Source: Olleya marilimosa CAM030 (GTDB lineage: Bacteria; Bacteroidota; Bacteroidia; Flavobacteriales; Flavobacteriaceae). From it: 64,000 bases of DNA. This document shows, one piece after another, positions 15,909 to 24,251 of this stretch (the first letter of the stretch is position 1; each line of letters starts with the position of its first letter). Made by a program: the position numbers and the translations under genes. The notes under the pieces were generated by a model that saw only the letters and a program-made list of their open reading frames with translations, had not been told where the DNA came from and made no database searches. The stretch is from positions 682,001 to 746,000 of the forward strand of contig NZ_JADR01000001.1 of NCBI RefSeq assembly GCF_000518485.1, read 5' to 3'.

Positions 15909-17462
15909 TTAATCTTCTGGTGGAAAACCATTGATTTCTTCAAAAATCTCGTCAAAATTAGTACGTAAATAAGCGTTTAATTTTTTACGATAATCGTCTT
16001 TTAGCCACTCTACAAAGTTAAAGGTACTTTTACTAATACATTTAGTATATCTAGAAATACGGTAATCTATATCGTCACCCAATAACTTAGCTAAAGCTAA
16101 AGCGTCCCATAAATCCTCGCTGTTTTCTGTACAAATGTGTGCATGATGTTGGATAGAGCGCTCTAATACCACTTTAGAGCTTTCTCCTGCTCTGATACTA
16201 TCAATATAGCATTTTTTGATATCAAAATACACATGGTCAGACTTTTTAAATTGCTCACGTAAGTCTTCTGGCATTTCATATCTAAAATTGTTTTCAAGCT
16301 CTTCATCACTTAAAATACCATCTAAATAGTAATTTGGAGAACGGAAAATTTTATGCCAATCTAAATCACTTCCCCAAGGTCCAAATCTGTGTAAATTGTT
16401 ACCTAAATCGATAACTATAAACTTGTTTTTGTTTTTTAATATACGTGATCCACGACCAATCATTTGATAATACAATGTTAATGACTTGGTTGCTCTGTTA
16501 AGCATGATACAATCTACTGTTGGCTCATCAAAACCAGTGGTTAAGATACTTACAGAAGTTAAGATGGCATCAGGCGTTTCTTTAAACCATTTTAAGATGG
16601 CTTTACGCTCTTTTTTAGTATTATTATTATCTAAATGTGCTACTGGATAACCAGCACGTCTAAAGGTATCGTATACGTGTAATGAGGTATTAATACCATT
16701 ATTAAATATTAATGTTTTTTTACCTTTACAACGCTCTTCATAAGCTTGGATAAGCTTAGTTAACATGTCAGTATTGGTATATAAATCTTCTGATGATTTT
16801 ACTGTATAATCTCCATTTGCACCAACCACTAAAGAGGTTAATCCTACGTTGTATGAAAATATTTCAGCACGCGCTAAAAATTCGTTTTCAATTAAAGATT
16901 GGATGGTTTCACCAACAATTAACTCGTTATAATTATCCTTCATTGGAAGGTTAATGTTACTACTTAAAGGTGTTGCTGTTACACCAAGAATAAACGATTT
17001 TTCAAAAAACTTAAATAACTTAGTAAAACTGTTGTAGTGGGCCTCATCAATAATGACTAGTCCAATGTCTGAAATATCTAGTTTATTATCGGTTAAACGA
17101 TTATTTAGTGTCTCCACCATTGCCACGAAGCAATTAAAATCACCTTGATCACTTAAATCTGCTTTACTGTCAACAATTTTATTACTAACACCAAATTCTG
17201 TAAGCATATTTGATGTTTGCTTACATAATTCAATCCTGTGTGTCATTACTAACACTTGTTTTTTGTGGTGTTTTAAATATTGTCTTACAATTTCAGAGAA
17301 GATAACCGTTTTTCCACCTCCTGTAGGTAGTTGATATAATAAGTGATAATCTTCAGGCGCTTCTTCAAAACATTTAAAAATCTTATCTATTGCACCTTTT
17401 TGGTAGCTATAAAGACTTTTTCCTTCTGTACGTTCTTGTAATTCTAGAGTTTTAGTAGACAT
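15909..17462 (-). CDS. Superfamily 2 DEAD/DEAH-box helicase (SSL2/type III restriction-like)
   Basis: A 517-residue helicase. Motif I is LPTGGGKT (residues 45-52) within QLPTGGGKTVIFSEIVRQY, motif II is IIDEAHYN, motif III is GVTATPL, and motif VI is YQMIGRGSRIL. The C-terminal 130 residues form a helical extension with no recognised nuclease. It resembles COG1061-type DNA helicases widespread as single genes in Bacteroidota; it has no restriction or methylase partner here. Probable role in DNA repair or remodelling. A -7 box TATTTTTG lies on the minus strand at 17496-17503. Confidence 0.88.
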   Translation of the reverse strand: MSTKTLELQERTEGKSLYSYQKGAIDKIFKCFEEAPEDYHLLYQLPTGGGKTVIFSEIVRQYLKHHKKQVLVMTHRIELCKQTSNMLTEFGVSNKIVDSKADLSDQGDFNCFVAMVETLNNRLTDNKLDISDIGLVIIDEAHYNSFTKLFKFFEKSFILGVTATPLSSNINLPMKDNYNELIVGETIQSLIENEFLARAEIFSYNVGLTSLVVGANGDYTVKSSEDLYTNTDMLTKLIQAYEERCKGKKTLIFNNGINTSLHVYDTFRRAGYPVAHLDNNNTKKERKAILKWFKETPDAILTSVSILTTGFDEPTVDCIMLNRATKSLTLYYQMIGRGSRILKNKNKFIVIDLGNNLHRFGPWGSDLDWHKIFRSPNYYLDGILSDEELENNFRYEMPEDLREQFKKSDHVYFDIKKCYIDSIRAGESSKVVLERSIQHHAHICTENSEDLWDALALAKLLGDDIDYRISRYTKCISKSTFNFVEWLKDDYRKKLNAYLRTNFDEIFEEINGFPPED

Positions 17463-17495
17463 TAATTAATTGCAATTTTTAAATTTTAAGATGTG

Positions 17496-17503
17496 CAAAA
17501 ATA
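17496..17503 (-). promoter_or_regulatory. -7 promoter element of the SF2 helicase gene
   Basis: TATTTTTG on the minus strand matches TAnnTTTG exactly, 33 bp upstream of the ATG at 17462. Confidence 0.55.
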
Positions 17504-17571
17504 CAACGATTTAAAGGGTTTCAACGACTATTCTGTAAAAAAAATTATTATGTCTACTTTTACATGATATT

Positions 17572-18384
17572 ATGAGTGATAAAACAGATAATTTTCAAGC
17601 CCAATTTAGTGGCTTTTTTAATACGCCACATTTATTTTTTTCCGAAATAAATACCATGCAACCTTTTGTTAAGCAATTAGATAGATTTTTTGTGTTTAAT
17701 AAAGTGGTTAGACCTAATATAAGATTAGGGCAACGTGTAGAACAATTTGTATTTGAAGAGTTAAAGCATTTTGATGATATTTCTGTTTTGTCAGAAAATA
17801 TCCAAATTCAAGAAAATGTTAATCAAACTATTGGCGAATTAGATTGCTTACTTTTGGATAAAGCGCAACCTATTCATTTAGAAATTCAGTTTAAATACTA
17901 TCTATATGATGCTAATTTAGGTAATACTGAAATAGAGTGTTTAATTGGACCTATGCGTCGTGATAGTTTAATTGAAAAATTAAATAAACTTAAGCTAAAG
18001 CAACTACCACTACTACATAATAATGCTACTACACCTTATTTGGATAAATTACAATTAAAAGCAAACACTATTAAACAACAAATATATTTTAAAGCTCAAA
18101 TTTTTGTGCCTTACGGAAGCGACATTACTTTTAAAACTATAAATAATGCTTGTGTTTATGGATTTTACTTTAATTATAAAGATTTAGGTTTATTTAAAGA
18201 TTGTAAGTTTTATAAACCACAAAAAACAGACTGGTTATTAGATTTAAATAGTCATGTTAATTGGTTGACTTTAGAGCAAATACAACCACAATTAACTGTG
18301 TATCAATCCGAAAACTATTCACCATTATTATGGCTAAAGTTTCCTAATGGTCAAATGACCAAATGCTTTGTGGTTGCTTGGTAG
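17572..18384 (+). CDS. DUF1853 family protein
   Basis: A 270-residue protein matching the DUF1853 pattern. RLGQRVEQFVFEELKHF is followed by a core of IGELDCLLLD and PIHLEIQFKYYL. That E-LDxLL-x(n)-ExKxK-like arrangement resembles the PD-(D/E)xK nuclease fold, with Gln in place of the usual Lys (EIQFKYY). Function is unknown; the fold suggestion is an inference from motif shape only. It is divergent from the SF2 helicase, with 109 bp between them, and precedes a lipoprotein gene on the same strand. Confidence 0.75.
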   Translation: MSDKTDNFQAQFSGFFNTPHLFFSEINTMQPFVKQLDRFFVFNKVVRPNIRLGQRVEQFVFEELKHFDDISVLSENIQIQENVNQTIGELDCLLLDKAQPIHLEIQFKYYLYDANLGNTEIECLIGPMRRDSLIEKLNKLKLKQLPLLHNNATTPYLDKLQLKANTIKQQIYFKAQIFVPYGSDITFKTINNACVYGFYFNYKDLGLFKDCKFYKPQKTDWLLDLNSHVNWLTLEQIQPQLTVYQSENYSPLLWLKFPNGQMTKCFVVAW

Positions 18385-18452
18385 TGTAATAGTTTTACTT
18401 AATAATTATATTAGTATATTAGTCTTTAAATTATATTATTATATCGCTTAAA

Positions 18453-19115
18453 ATGAAAAAATCAATACCACTTTTAATCACCTTAGTGTTTTTAGTTTCT
18501 TGTAAATCTAAACAAGAAACTGCCAATAATAACATTGAAGATACCTATAAAAAATCCCGTTTATACGATCAGGAAAATAATAGAATAAGTGAATCTAAAT
18601 TTTACAATCAACTATTAAAAAACCAAGATTTATCATGGGCTTATGTGTCCAATAAAACAAAATTTGATAAACGATTAGTAGCTGGTCAAAAACATGGTAT
18701 CATATCAAATAAAGCAACTATAATAAAACAATTAAACAATACATTAAATATTGATATTGCTAGTGACAAACCTGTAGTGATTATTTATTATCCAGGAAAA
18801 GACCCTTGTAATTCTAGTGGATCTGCAACAAAACAAACACGAGCAAAAGCACAACAAGACTTTGAAGATAAATTATACAATTTAGCTCAAATCAAACCTA
18901 TTTACTTGTATAAAACTATAGATGGTTTAGCAAATAATTATGATCTATCTAAATGGCATCAAGATCCAGATGGTTTAATTGAATCTTTATTTTTTGAATA
19001 CCATTATCCTTGCTCTAGCTATTTAGTCATTTCAAAAGATAGCGAATTTACTAGTAACTTTGGAGAGTTTAATTATTCTGAAATTTTAGGAACAACCAAA
19101 AGACTTAATCAATAG
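18453..19115 (+). CDS. Lipoprotein of unknown function
   Basis: A 220-residue protein with a clear lipoprotein signal (ITLVFLVSCKSK, Cys17) and a soluble mature part. The segment PVVIIYYPGKDPCNSSG is strand-loop-like, and the extended YLVISKDSEF segment may belong to an alpha/beta or thioredoxin-like domain, but I recognise no family. Two cysteines (in DPCNSS and YPCSSY) could form a disulfide in the periplasm. It stands alone before the topoisomerase gene. Confidence 0.72.
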   Translation: MKKSIPLLITLVFLVSCKSKQETANNNIEDTYKKSRLYDQENNRISESKFYNQLLKNQDLSWAYVSNKTKFDKRLVAGQKHGIISNKATIIKQLNNTLNIDIASDKPVVIIYYPGKDPCNSSGSATKQTRAKAQQDFEDKLYNLAQIKPIYLYKTIDGLANNYDLSKWHQDPDGLIESLFFEYHYPCSSYLVISKDSEFTSNFGEFNYSEILGTTKRLNQ

Positions 19116-19267
19116 TTAATAACTACTGACAAAACCCTTTTATTTAGTTAACTTATTCACTTATTTTGCGACTTTAAATCTAAAAATTAAAGCCTAATTG
19201 TGGCGCATTAATACATTAGCGCAACACACTAATCTTTTGTGTTTTAATAATAAATTGACCTAATAAA

Positions 19268-21574
19268 ATGAAAGTCTGTATTGCCGAAAAACCATCTGTA
19301 GCTAGAGAAATAGCTCAAGTATTAGGTGCCAACGCTAAACGCGATGGTTATTATGAAGGTAATGGCTATGCAGTAACTTATACTTTTGGTCACCTTTGTA
19401 CCTTAAAAGAACCAAACGATTATAAACCCTATTGGAAAAGTTGGGATTTAAACAACTTACCAATGTTACCAGAAAAATTTGAAACTAAAGTCACCAAGGA
19501 CTCTGGTATACAAAAGCAATTTAAAATTGTTAAAAGCCTATTTGATAAAGCAGATGTGGTGATAAACTGTGGTGATGCAGGAACAGAAGGAGAATTAATC
19601 CAACGTTGGGTTATTGATCAAGCTAAATATAAAGGTGAAGTACAGCGTTTATGGATTAGCTCCTTAACGACTGAAGCAATAAAAGAAGGTTTTGAAAAAC
19701 TAGAGCCAAGTAAAAAATACGACAATCTATATTATGCAGGTTTTTCGCGTGCTATTGGTGATTGGCTGCTTGGTATGAATGCTACAAGACTATATACGGT
19801 TAAATATGGTGGTTACAAGCAAGTGTTAAGTGTTGGACGTGTACAAACGCCAACTTTAGCAATGGTTGTAAACCGTTGGAAAGAAATAGAAAACTTTAAG
19901 CCTCAACCCTATTGGGAACTGCAAACCATGTATCGCGATACGCTGTTTAGCTATGAAGAAGGTCGTTTTTTAAAAATGGAAGATGGAGAAAAGTTAGCTA
20001 ATATTGTTAAAGCGCATGACTTTGAAATTGTCTCTATCACCAAGAAAAAGGGTAATGAATATGCTCCAAAATTATTTGACTTAACAGGGTTACAAGTTTA
20101 CTGTAATACCAAGTTTGGATTTTCTGCAGACGATACCCTTAAAATTGTACAAAAACTGTATGAAATGAAGGTGGTTACCTACCCAAGAGTAGATACAACC
20201 TATTTACCCAACGATATTTACCCAAAAGTACCTGGTATTTTAAAAAATCTGACACAATACGCAACTTTAACTGCTCCTGTGTTAGCAAAAAAAATTAAAA
20301 AATCTAAAAAGGTTTTTGATGATGCTAAGGTTACAGATCACCATGCCATTATACCAACAGGTGTGCAAAGTAATCTGCAGTATAATCAACAACAAGTGTA
20401 TGATATTATTACACGACGTTTTATTGCTGTTTTTTACGACGATTGCAAAGTGGCTAACACAACAGTCATTGGAAAAGCCGAAAGCGTTAACTTTAAAACC
20501 ACTGGTAAAGAAATCCTTGAAAAAGGATGGCGTGTCGTGTTTGAAACTAAAGACAGCCCAACTAAAGAGCCTGGTTTACTACCAACCTTTATTAAAGGCG
20601 AAAAAGGACCACACGAACCTAGTTTTTTAGAAAAACAAACCAAACCACCCAACCAATATACAGAAGCAACACTACTTCGTGCTATGGAAACTGCAGGAAA
20701 ACAAGTGGACGATGATGAGCTGCGTGACTTAATGAAAGAAAACGGTATTGGTAGACCATCAACACGTGCAAATATCATTGAAACACTATTTAGACGTAAG
20801 TACATAAAACGTAATAAAAAACAAGTATTACCAACCGTTACAGGTATCCAATTAATAGATATTATTAGTAATGATTTACTAAAATCAGCCGAGTTGACTG
20901 GTCTTTGGGAGAAACAATTAAAAGATATAGAAAAAGGCGAATATTCTGCTGCTGCTTTTATTAAAAACATGAAGCATATGGTGGATCAATTAGTGTATGA
21001 AGTACGAAGCGAAAAAATTGAAGCTAAATTAAGTTACACTAATAATAAAACAGAAAAGACCACCAAAACAAAATCTAAAACCAAGTCAAAAAGCAAAGGT
21101 ATTGTTGGTAAAGCCTGTCCTAAATGTAAACAAGGACAACTTTTAAAAGGAAAAAAGGCCTACGGTTGTACTAATTATGGTAAAACATGTGATTTTGTAT
21201 TACCGTTTAGTTTTGGCGAAAAAAACATATCCGAAAATCAATACAAACGTTTATTGGACAAAGGATCTACCGTTAATTTAAAAGGTTTTAAAGTCGAAGG
21301 TGTAACTGTTGAAGGTTTGCTGCGTTTTGATGATAATTTTAAACTTAAATTAGAACCTAAGCAAAAAAAGCCTGCTAAAGCAAATTCAAATTCCGAAACT
21401 AACCCTTGTCCTAAATGTAAAAAAGGAACAATTATAAAAGGCAAAACAGCTTATGGTTGTAGTGACTATAAATCAGGATGTGACTTTAGGTTTAGTTATG
21501 ATTTGATTCGTGAAAAAGCCAATGGACAGCAACTTACAAAGGATTTAGTATTTAAAATTTTATATGGAAACTAG
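19268..21574 (+). CDS. topB: DNA topoisomerase III (type IA)
   Basis: A 768-residue type IA topoisomerase. The TOPRIM domain starts at MKVCIAEKPSVAREIAQVLG and includes CGDAGTEGELIQRW. The toroid domain contains VGRVQTPTLAMVV, and the active-site tyrosine is Y305 in VVTYPRVDTTYLP. ENGIGRPSTRANIIETL is the second conserved signature. The C-terminus carries two Topo_C zinc-ribbon repeats (CPKCKQGQLLKGKKAYGC and CPKCKKGTIIKGKTAYGC). It relaxes and decatenates DNA during replication and recombination. The last 11 bp overlap the start of the pseudouridine synthase gene. Confidence 0.94.
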   Translation: MKVCIAEKPSVAREIAQVLGANAKRDGYYEGNGYAVTYTFGHLCTLKEPNDYKPYWKSWDLNNLPMLPEKFETKVTKDSGIQKQFKIVKSLFDKADVVINCGDAGTEGELIQRWVIDQAKYKGEVQRLWISSLTTEAIKEGFEKLEPSKKYDNLYYAGFSRAIGDWLLGMNATRLYTVKYGGYKQVLSVGRVQTPTLAMVVNRWKEIENFKPQPYWELQTMYRDTLFSYEEGRFLKMEDGEKLANIVKAHDFEIVSITKKKGNEYAPKLFDLTGLQVYCNTKFGFSADDTLKIVQKLYEMKVVTYPRVDTTYLPNDIYPKVPGILKNLTQYATLTAPVLAKKIKKSKKVFDDAKVTDHHAIIPTGVQSNLQYNQQQVYDIITRRFIAVFYDDCKVANTTVIGKAESVNFKTTGKEILEKGWRVVFETKDSPTKEPGLLPTFIKGEKGPHEPSFLEKQTKPPNQYTEATLLRAMETAGKQVDDDELRDLMKENGIGRPSTRANIIETLFRRKYIKRNKKQVLPTVTGIQLIDIISNDLLKSAELTGLWEKQLKDIEKGEYSAAAFIKNMKHMVDQLVYEVRSEKIEAKLSYTNNKTEKTTKTKSKTKSKSKGIVGKACPKCKQGQLLKGKKAYGCTNYGKTCDFVLPFSFGEKNISENQYKRLLDKGSTVNLKGFKVEGVTVEGLLRFDDNFKLKLEPKQKKPAKANSNSETNPCPKCKKGTIIKGKTAYGCSDYKSGCDFRFSYDLIREKANGQQLTKDLVFKILYGN

Positions 21575-22151
21575 CCATAAACACTTTAAAATATACAAAC
21601 CTTATAGGATGCTAAGTCAGTTTTCTAGCAATGCTGCTAAAGAACAAAAAAAGCGTTTTTTAAGCGAATTAGGTGATTTTCCGCAAGGCATTATGCCTAT
21701 TGGACGTCTAGATGAAAAAAGTGAAGGTCTACTCCTACTAACCACAGACGGTAAGCTAAGTGACCATGTTAACCAATCCGGAATTGAAAAAGAATACTAT
21801 GCCTTAGTAGATGGCGACATTTCCGCGAAAGCGATACAACAATTATCAGAAGGTGTTGAAATAGGATTTAATGGTAAAAAATACACTACCAAACCTTGTA
21901 AGGTCCGTAAATTAACGGAAATACCTAAATTACCAGAACGCTCTAAAAAAATTAGAGATGCAAGACATGGTCCAACAACTTGGATTTCGGTAACCTTAAC
22001 AGAAGGTAAATTTAGACAAGTCCGTAAAATGACTAGTGCTGTAAATTGCCCAACCCTGCGTTTAGTGCGTGTTAGAGTCGGAAATATTACTTTAGATAAC
22101 ATGCAAGTTGCAGATGTTTTAGCTATTAAAAATCTAAACCAATTACTTTAA
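21564..22151 (+). CDS. Pseudouridine synthase, RsuA/RluB/RluE family
   Basis: A 195-residue member of the RsuA/RluB/E/F family. PIGRLDEKSEGLLLLTTDG contains the catalytic Asp of the G-R-L-D motif, and EGKFRQVRKMTSAVNCPTLRLVRVRVG is the C-terminal signature. No S4 domain is present, which points to the RluE-like short form that modifies 23S rRNA. It overlaps topB by 11 bp in another frame, so the two are translationally coupled. The sequence for DISAKAI within it contains one copy of a 15-bp repeated motif (21819-21834). Confidence 0.88.
   Translation: METSHKHFKIYKPYRMLSQFSSNAAKEQKKRFLSELGDFPQGIMPIGRLDEKSEGLLLLTTDGKLSDHVNQSGIEKEYYALVDGDISAKAIQQLSEGVEIGFNGKKYTTKPCKVRKLTEIPKLPERSKKIRDARHGPTTWISVTLTEGKFRQVRKMTSAVNCPTLRLVRVRVGNITLDNMQVADVLAIKNLNQLL
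21819..21834 (+). repeat. Dispersed GC-rich motif, copy 1
   Basis: ATTTCCGCGAAAGCGA inside the pseudouridine synthase gene. The same 15-16 bp occurs at 44135-44150 and, inverted, at 39561-39575, with variants at 30531-30546 and 55931-55945. It is GC-rich against an AT-rich background. Confidence 0.6.
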
Positions 22152-22195
22152 CGTATCTTTAGTTTTTATAGCAAGAGTAATTGTCAAAAACATAG

Positions 22196-22203
22196 TACTT
22201 TTG
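22196..22203 (+). promoter_or_regulatory. -7 promoter element of the MscS-type gene
   Basis: TACTTTTG is an exact TAnnTTTG match, 21 bp before the ATG at 22225. Confidence 0.55.
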
Positions 22204-22224
22204 TTTTAAATATTAACATATTTC

Positions 22225-23469
22225 ATGATACAATACGCACATTTTTTTTACGATTATTTTAGAGATTTAGGACTTACTAGAGTAACATCTAAGTACCTAA
22301 ATATGTTAGTGTTATTAGTTTTAACACTAATCTTTATTTTAATTTTAGATCTATTAGTTAGAAAGGTTTTAAGGTTGATTTCGGCTAAAATTGCATCACG
22401 AACAAAATCAAATTTTGACGACTTACTTATTACCAATCGTGTGCCAAGAAATATAGCGCATATTCCAGCTTTATACACAGCAATAAAAAGTATTCCGTTA
22501 GTATTTAGTGACTTTTCAAATTTGCATTTGCTTTTTGAAAAATGTATGCAAGTCGCTGGTATTATTTTAGGGTTGTGGATAGTAAGAAGCTTACTTAATA
22601 CTTTAAAAAACTACTTTAAGACACTACCTAGTTTAAGAGACAAACCTATTGATAGTTACATACAAGTATTTATGATATTTGCATGGATTGTTGGTGCAGG
22701 ATTAGCTATGGCTGTTCTTGTTGGAGGCGACTCGTTATGGAAGTTTATTACTGGTTTTGGTGCTGCTACAGCTATTATATTGTTAATATTTAAGGATACC
22801 ATTTTAGGTTTTGTAGCTAGTATACAAGTATCTATTAATGATATGGTGCGCATTGGTGATTGGATTACCTTTGAAAAATTTGGAGCAGATGGAGATGTTA
22901 TTGAAATTAATTTAGCAACGGTTAAGGTTCAAAATTTTGACAACACTATTACTACTATACCAACGTATGCTTTAATATCTGATTCGTTTAAAAACTGGAG
23001 AGGAATGACAAACTCTGATGGTAGACGTATTAAACGACACATGTTAATTAAGCAAACGTCTATCAAATATCTAAATAATGAAGATATTGAACGTTTAAAA
23101 CAGATTGAAATTATTTCGACTTATTTAAGCACTATGCAAGATAAAATTAACAATTTTAATACATCGCATGGTATAGATAAATCCTCATTAATTAATGGTC
23201 GTAACATGACCAATATTGGTGTTTTTAGAAAATTTATTCAAACCTATCTAGAGCAACATTCTGCTATTAATAATAACATGCTATTAATGGCAAGGCAACT
23301 ACAACCTACCTCACAAGGTGTACCTCTAGAAATTTACTGTTTTAGTAAAGACAAACGTTGGGAGAGTTATGAGTATGTTATGAGTGACCTTTTTGATCAC
23401 TTCCTTGCTGCTGTACCTTACTTTGATTTAGAACTGTTTGAATTGCCTAGCAACAGTACTTTCAAGTAA
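22225..23469 (+). CDS. Mechanosensitive ion channel, MscS family
   Basis: A 414-residue inner-membrane protein with about five hydrophobic segments followed by the MscS core. The pore-lining helix is the GADSLWKFITGFGAATAI-like stretch (written here GGDSLWKFITGFGAATAI), then DTILGFVASIQVSINDMVRIGDWI and the beta domain VQNFDNTITTIPTYAL. The long N-terminal membrane part and the C-terminal alpha/beta domain resemble the YbdG/YnaI-type channels. It releases solutes under hypo-osmotic shock. It is monocistronic with its own promoter. Confidence 0.9.
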   Translation: MIQYAHFFYDYFRDLGLTRVTSKYLNMLVLLVLTLIFILILDLLVRKVLRLISAKIASRTKSNFDDLLITNRVPRNIAHIPALYTAIKSIPLVFSDFSNLHLLFEKCMQVAGIILGLWIVRSLLNTLKNYFKTLPSLRDKPIDSYIQVFMIFAWIVGAGLAMAVLVGGDSLWKFITGFGAATAIILLIFKDTILGFVASIQVSINDMVRIGDWITFEKFGADGDVIEINLATVKVQNFDNTITTIPTYALISDSFKNWRGMTNSDGRRIKRHMLIKQTSIKYLNNEDIERLKQIEIISTYLSTMQDKINNFNTSHGIDKSSLINGRNMTNIGVFRKFIQTYLEQHSAINNNMLLMARQLQPTSQGVPLEIYCFSKDKRWESYEYVMSDLFDHFLAAVPYFDLELFELPSNSTFK

Positions 23470-23523
23470 ATTTCTTTTATATTTCTTTAAAAAAGTTAAT
23501 TAATAGTTAATTTGATTTCAATT

Positions 23524-23547
23524 GTAATAGTATTACTATTATCTTTG
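23524..23547 (+). promoter_or_regulatory. Promoter and overlapping palindromes of the efflux operon
   Basis: Two overlapping perfect odd palindromes, GTAATA-G-TATTAC (23524-23536) and AATAGTA-T-TACTATT (23526-23540), abut the -7 box TATCTTTG (23540-23547), 25 bp before the TetR gene. This is the expected place for autorepression by that TetR protein. Confidence 0.62.
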
Positions 23548-23564
23548 CAATCAAATAATTAATT

Positions 23565-24251
23565 ATGCATACTTTACTTTCAAATTTAAAGATTAATATT
23601 AACGATAAAATTTACCTTAAAGACCCAGAATCCTCTGATTTAGGGAAACGTATCGTTGAAAACAGTATTCAATTAATTGACGAGATTGGATTTGATGTAT
23701 TTACTTTTAAAAAGTTAGGTGCTAAAATTGGTTCCAACGAAAGTAGTATCTATCGTTATTTTGAAAGTAAACACAAACTATTAATTTACCTTACCTCGTG
23801 GTATTGGAGTTGGTTAGAATATCAATTAGTTTTTGCAACAAATAGTATAGCTAATCCAAAAGATAAAATTGAAAAAGCTATTGAAGTACTTGCGCAATCT
23901 GCAACACTAGACTCTAATTTCTCTCATATAGATGAGGTAATTTTAAAGCGTATTGTAATTAATGAGTATTCTAAATCCTATTTAACTAAAGAGGTCGATA
24001 ACGAAAATAAAGATGGTTATTTTTTAGTATACAAAAGACTTGTGACAAGACTACACGACATGATATTGTCTATAGATAATGACTATCCGTATGCCTTTAG
24101 TTTGGCAAGTACTGTTATTGATGGTGCATTACATCAGCATTTTTTAAAAGATCATTTTACTACCATATCTGACCTTAAAAGAGCAGACGATCCTACTAAC
24201 TATTTTAAAGATTTAGTTTTCAAAACCCTAAACATCCCAACAAATGAGTAA
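23565..24251 (+). CDS. TetR/AcrR family regulator of an efflux operon
   Basis: A 228-residue regulator. The HTH lies further in than usual, at about residues 28-70 (IVENSIQLIDEIGFDVFTF, KIGSNESSIYRYFESKHKL). The first 25 residues are an extra lead-in (NDKIYLKDPESSDLGKR) seen in Bacteroidota relatives. The C-terminal ligand domain is unassigned. It overlaps the ABC-transporter gene by 8 bp and is therefore co-transcribed with it, HlyD and TolC. Overlapping palindromes at its promoter suggest autorepression of the whole operon. Confidence 0.85.
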   Translation: MHTLLSNLKININDKIYLKDPESSDLGKRIVENSIQLIDEIGFDVFTFKKLGAKIGSNESSIYRYFESKHKLLIYLTSWYWSWLEYQLVFATNSIANPKDKIEKAIEVLAQSATLDSNFSHIDEVILKRIVINEYSKSYLTKEVDNENKDGYFLVYKRLVTRLHDMILSIDNDYPYAFSLASTVIDGALHQHFLKDHFTTISDLKRADDPTNYFKDLVFKTLNIPTNE

